A stretch of 22,111 nt of DNA from Ancylobacter novellus (GCA_003241485.1 QFQD01000058.1:1-22111), one strand, 5' to 3'; positions 6,859 to 15,044 are shown, numbered from the stretch's first letter. The notes: generated by a model not told the origin, from the letters alone. Translations and numbers: made by a program.

Positions 6859-7956
6859 ATGCTTCACGCCGTTACTTCCCCTTACCATGTACGCTCCCGC
6901 CGGGCATCACCGGCGCCCGGCCTCATGTCGCTCGCCACGGCAGTGCCGCAGCACGTGCTGGCGCAGAACGATGTCGCGCTCGCGATGCACGACACGTTCC
7001 GCGAGATCTTCGCACGGTCCGAAACGCTGTCGGGTGTCTTCGCGTCCACCGGCATCCGCCAGCGCTATGCCGCCCGCCCGCTCGACTGGTACCTCGCCCC
7101 GCGCGGCTGGCCGGAACGCTCGCAGGTCTATGCCGAGGTCGGCGGCGACCTGTTCGTCGAGGTGGCGGAGCGCGCGCTGGACGCCGCCGGCTGCACCCCC
7201 GACGACGTTGACAGCGTCGTATTCGTCTCCTCCAGCGGCATCGCCACGCCGAGCCTCGACGCGGTGGTGCATGCGCGCATGGGCTTCCGGCCGGATGTCG
7301 AGCGCGTGCCGATCTTCGGGCTCGGCTGCGCCGGCGGCGTCACCGGGCTCGCCGCCGCCGCGCGGCTGGCGCAGGCGCGGCCCGGCGCGACCGTGCTGAT
7401 GGTGACGGTCGAACTGAACTCGCTCGCCTTCCGCATCGACCGCCCGGACAAGGCGAGCCTCATCTCCACCGCGCTGTTCGGCGATGGCGCGGCGGCGTGC
7501 GTGCTGCGCAGCGGCGAGACCGGCCTCGCCCTGGCCGAGGGCGGCGGCGAGCATTTGTGGCCGGACACGCTCGGCATCATGGGCTGGAGCATCGACCCCG
7601 TCGGCTTCGGCGTCATCCTCGCGCCGGATGTGCCGGCCTTCGCGCTCGGCCATCTGCAGCCGGCGGTGGAGGGCATACTCGGGCGGATGGGGCTGAGCAC
7701 CTGCGATGTCGACCGCTTCGTCTGCCATCCCGGCGGCACCAAGGTGGTCAATGCCATCGAGCGCGCCTTCGGCCTCGACCAGGGGGTGCTCGACCATGAG
7801 CGTGGCGTGCTCACCGATTTCGGCAACATGTCGGCCCCGACCGTGCTGTTCATCCTCCAGCGGGTGATCGCGCAGGGGCTGCCGGAACGCGCGACGCTGG
7901 TGTCGATGGGGCCGGGCTTCACCGCCTCCTGCCTGTCGCTCTCCCGCGTGGCCTGA
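6859..7956 (+). CDS. Type III polyketide synthase (chalcone/stilbene synthase family)
   Basis: This 365 aa protein is a homodimeric ketosynthase that extends an acyl-CoA starter with malonyl-CoA and cyclises the product, typically to alkylresorcinols or alkylpyrones in bacteria. The catalytic triad is visible: Cys157 in GLGCAGG, His290 in CHPGG and Asn323 in GNMSAP. Other family marks are FGDGAAA (about 207-213) and the C-terminal GPGFTASC (about 351-358). Length is normal. The ATG at 6859 has GAGG 5 bases upstream. An ICMT-like methyltransferase follows 10 bp downstream, the same pairing as in known phenolic-lipid loci (bpsA-bpsB in Bacillus, srsA-srsB in Streptomyces). The likely product is a long-chain phenolic or pyrone lipid. 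Starter specificity cannot be read. No acyl-CoA ligase or hydroxylase is adjacent. Confidence 0.93.
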   Translation: MLHAVTSPYHVRSRRASPAPGLMSLATAVPQHVLAQNDVALAMHDTFREIFARSETLSGVFASTGIRQRYAARPLDWYLAPRGWPERSQVYAEVGGDLFVEVAERALDAAGCTPDDVDSVVFVSSSGIATPSLDAVVHARMGFRPDVERVPIFGLGCAGGVTGLAAAARLAQARPGATVLMVTVELNSLAFRIDRPDKASLISTALFGDGAAACVLRSGETGLALAEGGGEHLWPDTLGIMGWSIDPVGFGVILAPDVPAFALGHLQPAVEGILGRMGLSTCDVDRFVCHPGGTKVVNAIERAFGLDQGVLDHERGVLTDFGNMSAPTVLFILQRVIAQGLPERATLVSMGPGFTASCLSLSRVA

Positions 7957-7966
7957 GGAGGGGGTG

Positions 7967-8455
7967 ATGACAGCGGTGTTCATCCTCGCCCTCGTCACGC
8001 TGCAGCGGCTCGGCGAGCTGGCGCTGGCACGGCGCAACACGCTCCGGCTGCTGGCGGCCGGAGCGGTGGAGCGAGCGCCGCAGCACTACCCCTACATGGT
8101 AGCGCTGCATGCCGCCTGGCTCGCCGGGCTGTGGGCACTCGCCCCCGGCCGCGCGGTCGACCCGTTCCTGCTCGCCGCCTATGCGGGCCTGCAGGTGCTG
8201 CGGGTCTGGGTGCTGGCCACGCTCGGCCGGCGCTGGACCACGCGCATCCTCATCCTGCCCGGCGCGCCGCTGGTGCGCCGCGGGCCCTACCGCTTTCTCG
8301 CCCATCCCAATTATGCGGTGGTGGTCGGCGAGATCGCGCTGCTGCCGCTGATGTTCGGCCTCGTCTGGTACGCGCTGCTGTTCTCGGCGCTGAACGCCCT
8401 CGTGCTCACCGTGCGCATCCGCACCGAGAACGCCGCACTGGAGCCGGTGCGATGA
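7967..8455 (+). CDS. Isoprenylcysteine carboxyl methyltransferase (ICMT)-family membrane methyltransferase
   Basis: The protein is 162 aa with about four to five hydrophobic segments. The family motif RGPYRFLAHPNY lies at about 105-116, followed by Glu122 and the C-terminal RIRTENAAL (about 150-158), which together bind S-adenosylmethionine at the membrane face. Bacteria have no prenylated CaaX proteins of the eukaryotic kind. Next to type III polyketide synthases these enzymes O-methylate the phenolic or pyrone lipid, and that is the likely role here. I start at the ATG at 7967, preceded by GAGGAGGGGG; a GTG codon directly before it could add one residue. The gap to the synthase stop is 10 bp, so the two are surely in one transcript. 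Confidence 0.88.
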   Translation: MTAVFILALVTLQRLGELALARRNTLRLLAAGAVERAPQHYPYMVALHAAWLAGLWALAPGRAVDPFLLAAYAGLQVLRVWVLATLGRRWTTRILILPGAPLVRRGPYRFLAHPNYAVVVGEIALLPLMFGLVWYALLFSALNALVLTVRIRTENAALEPVR

Positions 8456-8514
8456 CCGGGCGCGGCAGGCTCTCACCCCCCGATCTTTCCTCACAACACG
8501 AATGGAGAACGACC

Positions 8515-9120
8515 ATGCGTAATCTGCTCAAGACCGATCGCGGAGCCCGCCCAACGGGTGCCCGTGTCCTTCCCTTGCTCCTCGCTGCCGCCCTCGGCTT
8601 CGCCGCGACCGGCACCAGCTTCGCCGCCGGCGGAAACGGCGGCAATGGCGGCTCGGGCGGTTCCGGCGGCGGCAGCAGCTCCGGCGACATGACGACCTGC
8701 AAGAAGGGGCAGATCTGGAACACCGCCACGCGCAGGTGCGAAGCCGCCGTGAAGGGCCAGCTCGACGACGACGCGGTGGCGCAATACGCCTACGCCCTCG
8801 CCAAGGCGCATCGCTATGAGGAAGCGCTGGCCACGCTCGACATGCTGGAGAATCCCAACACCGCCCGCGCGCTGAACTATCGTGGCTATGCCACGCGCAA
8901 GCTCGGCCGCACCGAGGAAGGTATCGGCTACTACCTCGAGTCGGTAAAGCTCGACCCGCACTACGCGCAGGTCCGCGAATATCTCGGCGAAGCCTATGTC
9001 ATCCAGGGCAAGCTCGATCTCGCGCACCAGCAGCTCGACGTCATCAAGTCGATCTGCGGCACGGGCTGCGAGGAATATGAGGACCTCGCCAAGGCGCTCC
9101 ACGCGCCTTCCGGTCTCTGA
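8515..9120 (+). CDS. Secreted TPR protein with Gly-rich linker and Cys-pair motif
   Basis: This 201 aa protein starts with a long signal peptide (hydrophobic core about 18-33, cleavage near FAA-GG at 38), then a Gly/Ser-rich linker (about 39-57). A Cys-pair motif TCKKGQIWNTATRRCE follows (Cys62 and Cys75), and then tetratricopeptide-like helices from about 84 to 183 (AYALAKAHRYEEALATLDML, YRGYATRKLGRTEEGIGYYL, YLGEAYVIQGKLDLAHQQL). A second Cys pair (181, 185) is near the end. It is likely a periplasmic scaffold or binding protein. The ATG at 8515 has GGAG 7 bases upstream; the longer open frame upstream is only a shadow of the methyltransferase gene. It lies 59 bp after that gene and 15 bp before the DoxX gene, so it is probably in the same operon. 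Its specific job is unknown. Confidence 0.85.
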   Translation: MRNLLKTDRGARPTGARVLPLLLAAALGFAATGTSFAAGGNGGNGGSGGSGGGSSSGDMTTCKKGQIWNTATRRCEAAVKGQLDDDAVAQYAYALAKAHRYEEALATLDMLENPNTARALNYRGYATRKLGRTEEGIGYYLESVKLDPHYAQVREYLGEAYVIQGKLDLAHQQLDVIKSICGTGCEEYEDLAKALHAPSGL

Positions 9121-9135
9121 GCGGAGGGGGCGGCG

Positions 9136-9552
9136 ATGGAGAGACTGGTCGATCCGCTCGCCTGCGCCGCCCGGCTCCTGCTGGCGGCGCTGTTCATCCA
9201 TGAGGGCTGGCAGAAGATCGGCGCCTATGCCGATATCGCCGGCTACATGCAGGCGCATGGCGTGCCGGGGCAGTTGCTGCCGCTCGTCATCCTCACCGAA
9301 CTCGGCGGCGGCCTTCTGGTCGCCGTCGGGCTGGCGACACGGGCGAGCGCCTTCGCGCTGGCGGGCTTCTGCGTCCTCGCCGCGCTGATCTTCCACGCCG
9401 CGAGCGGTGATGGCGAGCAGCTGATCCAGCTGGAGAAGAACATCGCCATCGCCGGCGGGTTCCTGGCGCTTACCGCCTTTGGTGCCGGCCGCTGGTCGCT
9501 GGATGCATGGCTCGCCGGGGTGCTGGGGTCGGGAAAGCGCCGCGCGGACTGA
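9136..9552 (+). CDS. DoxX family membrane protein
   Basis: The protein is 138 aa with four hydrophobic segments (about 10-22, 47-66, 71-88 and 103-116). The DoxX pattern is clear: ARLLLAALFIHEGWQKI at the N-terminus, then YMQAHGVPG, LTELGGGLLVAVGLATR and a central aromatic/His patch (LIFHAASGDGEQLIQLEKNIAIAGG). DoxX proteins are small inner-membrane proteins linked to quinone or thiol redox stress; the biochemical role is poorly defined. A strong GGAGGGGG lies just before the ATG. It closes the polyketide synthase operon and is convergent with cydC, leaving only 4 bp between the stop codons. Confidence 0.9.
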   Translation: MERLVDPLACAARLLLAALFIHEGWQKIGAYADIAGYMQAHGVPGQLLPLVILTELGGGLLVAVGLATRASAFALAGFCVLAALIFHAASGDGEQLIQLEKNIAIAGGFLALTAFGAGRWSLDAWLAGVLGSGKRRAD

Positions 9553-9556
9553 GCGA

Positions 9557-11251
9557 TCAGCCGCGTTCGGCGCGAAGGCCCGCGAGCACGGCCTCGAATG
9601 CCGGCTCGCCGCGCCGCACGATCTGCGCCACCCGCCCGCCCCCAATGACGACCAGCCGGTCGGCGATCCGCGCCTCGCGCTGCAGATGCGTCGCGATGAC
9701 CAGCGTGCGGCCCTGCGCCCAGGCGTGGACGCTGGTCATCACGCCTTGCGCGGTGCGGGCGTCGAGCCCCTCGGTCGGCTCATCCAGCAGCCAGAGCGGG
9801 GCGTCGCTCAGCAGCAGGCGCGCAAGGGCGAGGCGCCGCGCCTGCCCGCCGGAGAGGCCGAGCCCGCCCTCTCCCAGCCGGGTCGCCAGCCCGGCAGGAA
9901 GCTGCTCGACAAAGCCGCGCAGGCCCGCATGTTCCAGCGCCGCCAGCAACTGGCCGGCGTCGGCATCGGGTTTGGCCAGTGCGAGATTGCCGGCGAGGCT
10001 GTCCTGGAACAGCTCGGTGCGCTGGGTCAGCTGCACGGCCGGCAGCACTTCCAGCGTGCCGGCCTCGACGCCGATCTCCCCCGCCAGCGCCGCAATGAGC
10101 GTCGACTTGCCGGCCCCGCTGGCGCCGATGACGGCAATGCGCTCGCCCTGCCGGATCTCAAGATCGACACCGACCAGCGCCGGCCGCCGCGCGCCTTCAT
10201 GACCCAGACGGACGCCCCTGAGGCGGGCGGCGAGGCCGGGGGGCGGCTCGCCTGGCCGGACGCGCGGTGGGGGCGGCGCAAGGCGGGGCCCGACACGGCG
10301 CGCGGCGATGAGCGCGCGTTCCAGCTCGACAACGCCACGCTTCAGCCCTGCAAAGGGATCGAAGGCCGCGAGCACCACCAGCAGCACCAGTGCCGCGATC
10401 GGCGTCGCCACCAGCCCGACCTCGCCCAGCGCCGCGACCGCCAGCAGCGCGAGCGCCAGCAGCCCCGCGCCCACGATGGAAAGCCCGGCGGCGACACGCG
10501 TCTCGATCCGGTTCAGGGCGTCATCCGCCTCCGCCAGCCGTGCATCGGCGGCCGCAAGGCCGGCACGCCGCCGGGCAAGGGTGCCGGTCATCAACAGTTC
10601 GGTCTGCCCGGCCACGAGGTCGACCGCGCGCGTGCGCAGCACTTCCAGCCCATGCGCACGCCGGCGGGCGGGGCGACGGGCGGCTTTCACCGCGAGGAGC
10701 GGAATGCCGAAGCCGGAGGCCAGCACGAGCACCCCGAAGGCGAGACCGAGCCGCGTGTCGACGATGCCGAGCGCGAGCGCCGAACCCAGCGCCACGATCA
10801 GCGCCGCCACCACCGGCACGATGACCCGCAGATAGAGCGAATCCAGCGCGTCGATATCCAGCGTCAGCCGGAACAGCAGGCGGGCGGGATGGTGGATCAG
10901 CCGCCCGGCCGCCCCCGGCGCCGCCCAGCCGCGAAACAGCCTCTCGCGCAGCGCGGCCAGGACGCCGAGCGTGGCATCATGCGTCACCAGCCGCTCGCAA
11001 TAGCGCGCCGCGGTGCGGGTGATCGCAAACAGCCGGATCCCGGCGGAGGGCGCGAAGACATCGAAGGCAGCCGCCGTGGCGAGCGAGGCGCCGGCCATCG
11101 CCGTCGCCGTGATGAACCAGCCGGAGATGCCGAGCAGCGCGATGCCGGCGGCAAGGGTCAGCGCCGCCAGCGCCATGCCGCCGATAAGCGCCAGCCGCCG
11201 CTCGGCGAAGAACAGGCGCAGCACCGCGCCCATGGCCTTGAGGTCGCTCAT
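9557..11251 (-). CDS. cydC: Thiol reductant ABC exporter subunit CydC
   Basis: This 564 aa half-transporter has a six-helix membrane domain (about 20-300) and an ATPase domain with Walker A GASGAGKST (376-384), signature LSGGQ (466-470), Walker B LWLLDE (486-491) and a switch His in ATHLQ (about 520-524). With CydD it forms the heterodimer that exports glutathione/cysteine or handles haem, and is needed for cytochrome bd assembly. It starts inside the end of cydD with a 4 bp overlap (11248-11251). Length and N-terminus (RLFFAERRLALIGGMALAAL) fit CydC. The usual partner genes cydAB are not downstream: the next gene is a convergent DoxX. If the family call is off, it is still an exporter-type ABC half-transporter. 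Confidence 0.87.
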   Translation of the reverse strand: MSDLKAMGAVLRLFFAERRLALIGGMALAALTLAAGIALLGISGWFITATAMAGASLATAAAFDVFAPSAGIRLFAITRTAARYCERLVTHDATLGVLAALRERLFRGWAAPGAAGRLIHHPARLLFRLTLDIDALDSLYLRVIVPVVAALIVALGSALALGIVDTRLGLAFGVLVLASGFGIPLLAVKAARRPARRRAHGLEVLRTRAVDLVAGQTELLMTGTLARRRAGLAAADARLAEADDALNRIETRVAAGLSIVGAGLLALALLAVAALGEVGLVATPIAALVLLVVLAAFDPFAGLKRGVVELERALIAARRVGPRLAPPPPRVRPGEPPPGLAARLRGVRLGHEGARRPALVGVDLEIRQGERIAVIGASGAGKSTLIAALAGEIGVEAGTLEVLPAVQLTQRTELFQDSLAGNLALAKPDADAGQLLAALEHAGLRGFVEQLPAGLATRLGEGGLGLSGGQARRLALARLLLSDAPLWLLDEPTEGLDARTAQGVMTSVHAWAQGRTLVIATHLQREARIADRLVVIGGGRVAQIVRRGEPAFEAVLAGLRAERG

Positions 11252-12954
11252 GCGCGCGCCTCCCCGCCGAGAGAAACGATGCGGTCCATCCGCGCCGCGA
11301 GGTGGGCATCATGGGTGGCGAGCACCAAGGTGCGCCCGCGCGCCAGTTCCATCAGCGCATCCGACACCTCGGCGGCGGTGACGCTGTCGAGATGGGCGGT
11401 CGGCTCGTCGGCGAGGATGATGTCGGCCTCGCGGTGGACCGCGAGCCGCGCCAGCGCGAGGCGCAGCGCCTCGCCGCCGGAAAGCCCGCGCCCGCCCTCG
11501 CCGACCGGCGCCGGCCCGCGCATCGCGGCAACGTCGCCGAGGCGGGCCGCCTCCAGCGCGCCGGCTATCTCCTCCCGCCCCATGGCGGCGCGGCCGAGGC
11601 CGACATTGCCCGACAACGTGCCGGCGAAGATGTGGGGCGACTGGCCGATATAGGCCATGCGGGCGCGCAGGCGGCCGGCATTGGCGTCGGTCATCACCTC
11701 ACCGCCGATCACCACCTGCCCCGCCTCCGGATGAGCGAGGCCGGCCAGCAGCGCCAGCAGGGTCGATTTGCCCGCCCCGCTCGGCGCGAACAGCGCGACA
11801 TGCTCGCCCGGCGCGACGCGCAGATCGAAACGCTCGAACACCGCCGCGCCGCCGCCTTCATGGCGGAAGGTGACGGCGTGGAGATCGAGCGACGGCGCCC
11901 CGCCGTCGCGTGCCTCTCCCGGCGCATCGGTGCCGACGATGCGCGCCCCCTCTTCCGCCAGACGCGTCAGCGCGCCCAGTGCCGCCTGACCGGACGCGCG
12001 GTCGTGCCACACGGCGGAAAGCTCGCGCAGGGGCTCGAAGAAGGCCGGCGCCAGCAGCAGGATGAACAGGCCGTGGCCGAGGCCGATGGGCCCGCCCCAG
12101 CTGCCGAAACTGAACACGCCGAGCAGATGGAAGCCGATATAGCCCGCCACCATGGCGACCCCGAGGGCGGACAGAAGCTCCAGCACGGCGGAGGACAGGA
12201 AGGCGATGCGCAGCACCACCATGGTGCGCCGGCGCAGGCTCTCCGCATCCGCCCGCAACCGCCGCGCCGTCGCGTCCACCGCGCCCAGCGAGCGCAGGGT
12301 GGCAAGACCGCGCAGCCGGTCGAGCAGGAAGGCGTTCATGCCGCCGAGTTCGACCAGCTGTTCCTCGCTCGCCGCCTTGGCGCCCCAGCCGATAAGCGCC
12401 ATGAACAGGGGAATGAGCGGCGCGGCGATGGCAAGGATGAGCCCGGCGGCCCAGGAGAACGGGACGATGCAGGCCAGCAGCACAAGTGGCACCAGCAGCG
12501 CGCGCATCCGCGCCGGCTGGAAGCGCGAGAGATAGGGCACCACCGTCTCGGCCTGCTCGGCTAGCACGCTGGCGGCAAGGCCGGAAGGCGGGCGAGCAAT
12601 GTCGAGCGGCGAGCGCCGCGCCAGCGCCTCGGCTGCCGAGGCGCGCAGCCGCGAGAGCTCATCGCGGGCGGCGCGGAAGGCGATCCGGTTTCCCGCCGCA
12701 TCACACAGAGCCCGCAGGACGCCGAACACCACGATGCCAAGCGCCGGCAGCACAGCGTCGCGCACGCCCGCGCCATTCGCCATGCCGACAACGGCAAAAC
12801 TCAGCAGGGCCGCCTGCGGCGCCCAGAGCAGCGAGGCGAAGGACTGCAGCAGCGACGCCCACCGCAGTGCCCGCGCGGCGGGCGAGGCCACCTTGCGCGC
12901 CGGCCTGTCGGTCACGGTCCGGGCGGCGGCTGGAACGATCGTCACCTCCGCCAT
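11248..12954 (-). CDS. cydD: Thiol reductant ABC exporter subunit CydD
   Basis: This 568 aa half-transporter has membrane helices from about 45 to 310, then an ATPase domain with Walker A PSGAGKST (391-398), signature LSGGE (491-495), Walker B IILADE (512-517) and the switch His in ATHDAH (about 546-551). It pairs with CydC to export low-molecular thiols to the periplasm, supporting cytochrome bd and c assembly. The CydD-like region RFQPARMRALLVPLVLLACI (about 144-163) and the gene order cydD-cydC support the call over other ABC exporters. The ATG at 12954 has AGGGA about 8-12 bases upstream. Its promoter must lie in the 12955-13461 spacer, which it shares with the divergent transporter operon. 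I found no convincing FNR half-site pair there by eye. Confidence 0.87.
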   Translation of the reverse strand: MAEVTIVPAAARTVTDRPARKVASPAARALRWASLLQSFASLLWAPQAALLSFAVVGMANGAGVRDAVLPALGIVVFGVLRALCDAAGNRIAFRAARDELSRLRASAAEALARRSPLDIARPPSGLAASVLAEQAETVVPYLSRFQPARMRALLVPLVLLACIVPFSWAAGLILAIAAPLIPLFMALIGWGAKAASEEQLVELGGMNAFLLDRLRGLATLRSLGAVDATARRLRADAESLRRRTMVVLRIAFLSSAVLELLSALGVAMVAGYIGFHLLGVFSFGSWGGPIGLGHGLFILLLAPAFFEPLRELSAVWHDRASGQAALGALTRLAEEGARIVGTDAPGEARDGGAPSLDLHAVTFRHEGGGAAVFERFDLRVAPGEHVALFAPSGAGKSTLLALLAGLAHPEAGQVVIGGEVMTDANAGRLRARMAYIGQSPHIFAGTLSGNVGLGRAAMGREEIAGALEAARLGDVAAMRGPAPVGEGGRGLSGGEALRLALARLAVHREADIILADEPTAHLDSVTAAEVSDALMELARGRTLVLATHDAHLAARMDRIVSLGGEARA

Positions 12955-13323
12955 GTCAGTTCGTCCCTGCCGCCGCGCGAGCGGGCGAGACGGCCCGATC
13001 TGCGGCTACCGGCGGGTGCCGCCTGGCGACGACGGAGGAAAGGAGGAGCTGCGGATCCACGACGTCGGCCTCTCTCGAGGTTTCAGCGATCTCTCGCCGC
13101 TTCGATAGAGAAGCACATATCCCGGCACAAGCACCGCCCTTTGCCGCAGCGCCCGGCCGGTTGCCGATGGGAACGCCGCATCAAGGCCTTCAACCAATAT
13201 TCATTTGGTCTACCATTGCATCGATCCGTTCCAACCTTTGTCTGAGCGATTGGGCAAACGCGAGCTACGGCAAGGGATTTGCGCAAAGAAGCCCATTTCC
13301 AACGCTGATCGCGCGTGCTGCCA

Positions 13324-13343
13324 GTCGCCGAACGTCGCCGAAC
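13324..13343. repeat. Exact tandem 10-bp repeat in the cydD/tctC spacer
   Basis: The decamer GTCGCCGAAC occurs twice head to tail, just upstream of the -35 box of the transporter operon promoter. It could be an activator site with a one-turn period, or simple slippage. No regulator gene is adjacent. Confidence 0.6.
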
Positions 13344-13346
13344 GGC

Positions 13347-13374
13347 TTGACGAAGCGCCGCACCAATATATAAC
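13347..13374 (+). promoter_or_regulatory. Sigma-70-type promoter for the transporter operon
   Basis: TTGACG (13347-13352, 5 of 6 to consensus) and TATAAC (13369-13374, 5 of 6) are separated by 16 bases. Transcription would start near 13381 and give a leader of about 80 bases before the ATG at 13462. It lies in the AT-rich part of the spacer. An imperfect inverted repeat overlaps the predicted start site and could be an operator. Confidence 0.55.
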
Positions 13375-13461
13375 CAAACGATAATAGGTTGGAAAACAAT
13401 CCAGCCACGGCCGACATGGCCGCATGAGATCGGCGCGTCCGAGCGCCTGGGAGGAAGCCAG

Positions 13462-14463
13462 ATGTCATTCACACTCAATCGACGCCATGTGCTCTTCGCG
13501 GGCGCCGGCGCTGTCGCCGCCTCGCTCGCCCCGGCCGCCCGCGCGGCCGGCGGCTTTCCCGACCGGCCCATCCAGGTGCTGGTCCCGACCGGCGAAGGCG
13601 GCGGCGTCGACCAGGCGGCGCGCGCCTTCAATCGCATCTGGGCGAAATATGTCGGCGCCAATTTTGAATATTCGTACTTTCCCGGCGCGTCCGGCCAGGT
13701 GGGCTACGAAGTCTTCGTGACCAAGCGCGAGCCCGACGCCTACAACATCCTGTTCGGGAATATCGGACCCGAGATGATTATGTACGCAACCCAGAAGGTT
13801 AAGTACAAATATCCGGACGATTTCGTCTATCTCGGCAGCATGGATGTCGACGATTCCGTCATCTGGGTCGGCGCGGGCAGCAAGTTCAAGACAATCCAGG
13901 ACCTTGTCGAGGAAGGCAAGAAGCGCGAGATCACCCTCTCCACCAGCCGCCTGCCGCACCCCTCGACCATTGGCGCGCTGGCGCTGGCCGAAGCCACCGG
14001 CATCAAGGTTCGCATGATCCCCTATGGCGGCGGCGGCCCGGCCCGTTCGGCGGCCATCACCGGCGAGGTCGATGGCTGCGCCACCTTCCTGTCCTCCTCG
14101 CTCGGCCTTGGCGATCAGGCGCGCTTCCTGACGGTGTTCAACGAAACCAATCGCGCGCCCGAGCTGACCAACAACGCCCCGCCGGTGAACCAGGCGCTCG
14201 GCACCAAGATCCCGCCCATGTCGGGCCAGCGCGCCATCGCCATCCATACCAAGGCGGTGGAGGCCTATCCGGACCGGGTGAAGAAGCTGAGCGACACGTT
14301 CAAGCAGGTGTTCGCGGATCCGGACTACAAGGCCGTGGCCGAAAAGGCCGGCACGCCCTGGGAGTTCATCCAGTACGGCGACGCGGCCGCATGCCAGCAA
14401 TCGGCCAAGGAATTCGTCGCGCTGGCCGACCGCTATCGCCCGCTGCTCACCGCCACGAAATAA
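13462..14463 (+). CDS. tctC: Tripartite tricarboxylate transporter substrate-binding protein (TctC/Bug family)
   Basis: This 333 aa periplasmic binding protein delivers an organic acid to the TctAB membrane complex. The N-terminus has a twin-arginine-like signal (LNRRHVLFAGAGAVAASLAP, cleavage near ARA-AG at about 29), followed by the family opening FPDRPIQVLVPTGEGGGVDQ and AARAF. Further family marks are YFPGASGQVGYEVF, YGGGGPARSAAITGEVDG and the C-terminal GTPWEFIQYGD. The ATG has GGAGG about 7 bases upstream. The ligand cannot be read, and the usual Bug ligand loop is rather divergent. It is first in an operon with the two membrane subunits; the 65 bp spacer to the next gene holds a strong hairpin, typical where the binding protein is made in excess. 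Confidence 0.87.
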   Translation: MSFTLNRRHVLFAGAGAVAASLAPAARAAGGFPDRPIQVLVPTGEGGGVDQAARAFNRIWAKYVGANFEYSYFPGASGQVGYEVFVTKREPDAYNILFGNIGPEMIMYATQKVKYKYPDDFVYLGSMDVDDSVIWVGAGSKFKTIQDLVEEGKKREITLSTSRLPHPSTIGALALAEATGIKVRMIPYGGGGPARSAAITGEVDGCATFLSSSLGLGDQARFLTVFNETNRAPELTNNAPPVNQALGTKIPPMSGQRAIAIHTKAVEAYPDRVKKLSDTFKQVFADPDYKAVAEKAGTPWEFIQYGDAAACQQSAKEFVALADRYRPLLTATK

Positions 14464-14472
14464 CGCGCCGCC

Positions 14473-14501
14473 GGGTCCGTGCGGCAGCTGCCGGCGGACC
14501 C
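14473..14501 (+). other. Strong hairpin between tctC and tctB
   Basis: A 7-bp outer stem GGGTCCG/CGGACCC (14473-14479 and 14495-14501) encloses a perfect 12-bp palindrome CGGCAGCTGCCG (14482-14493), with small internal mismatches. It begins 9 bases after the tctC stop. No U-run follows, so it more likely blocks 3' decay or partly ends transcription, raising the ratio of binding protein to membrane subunits as in other solute-binding-protein operons. Confidence 0.65.
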
Positions 14502-14528
14502 TGACAGGCTGCGTTCGGGATTTTCGCC

Positions 14529-15032
14529 ATGAACGATGACCGCCAAGGCAAGGTTGCCACGGGCGCTGACTGGATCATCCCGATCCTCGGCGCCGTGTTT
14601 GCGACCTACTATCTCGTCTCCATCAACGACCTCGACTGGGAAGCCAAGGTCAGCGGCGTGTTCTGCGCCGTCATGCTGTTCATCCTTATCGGCGTCTTTG
14701 CCATCAAGACCGCCATCGGCCTTGCGCGCGGCACCCATTACATCGAGTGGCGCAGCCTCTATGAGACCCACAAGCTGGGCATGGTGCGCTCGATCCTGTT
14801 CCTGTTGACGGTCGCCTCGGTGGCGGCAATTCCCTATGCGGGATTCACGCTCTCGACGTTCGGCTACCTCTTCCTCTGCTTCCTCGTCCTGCAGAAGATG
14901 CCGGCGCGCCGCGCCGCCGTGATCGCCGGCAGCCTCGCGCTCTTCGGCTTCGTCCTGTTCATCCTCATTCTGCGAACAGCCTTCCCGCAAGGTCCGTTCG
15001 AGCGCCTGTTCTTCGCGCTGACAGGTCTGTAG
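14529..15032 (+). CDS. tctB: Tripartite tricarboxylate transporter small membrane subunit (TctB family)
   Basis: The protein is 167 aa with four to five membrane helices (about 14-31, 40-59, 86-101, 106-123 and 128-149), the usual size and layout of TctB. The helix pair around GFTLSTFGYLFLCFLVLQ is typical of the family. It forms the inner-membrane complex with TctA; its exact contribution is not well defined in any system. Position between the binding protein and the large subunit supports the call. The upstream ribosome site is weak (GGGA 8 bases before the ATG), consistent with low output relative to tctC. Confidence 0.85.
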   Translation: MNDDRQGKVATGADWIIPILGAVFATYYLVSINDLDWEAKVSGVFCAVMLFILIGVFAIKTAIGLARGTHYIEWRSLYETHKLGMVRSILFLLTVASVAAIPYAGFTLSTFGYLFLCFLVLQKMPARRAAVIAGSLALFGFVLFILILRTAFPQGPFERLFFALTGL

Positions 15033-15044
15033 GCCGGCCCATCG

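Larger units (their letters stand above)
12955..13461. other. 507 bp gene-free divergent spacer between cydD and the transporter operon
   Basis: No reading frame here resembles a protein. The part from about 13180 to 13410 is visibly more AT-rich than its surroundings, as expected for a promoter region. It holds a sigma-70-type promoter for the plus-strand operon (13347-13374), an exact tandem 10-mer (13324-13343) and an imperfect inverted repeat CCAAAC/GGTTGG at the expected transcription start (13374-13392). Two small leader hairpins (CGGCC/GGCCG 13408-13422; GGCGC/GCGCC 13432-13447) precede the ribosome site. Control of cydD must also come from this region, but I could not pick a specific promoter for it. 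Confidence 0.6.

Noticed and set aside
9479..11653. 724-codon open frame on the plus strand across cydC
   Set aside because: It is antisense to an ABC transporter with all motifs; the translation is rich in Arg, Gln and His and resembles nothing.
13083..13661. Minus-strand and plus-strand small open frames in the cydD/tctC spacer
   Set aside because: No homology, no ribosome sites, and composition unlike the coding genes here.
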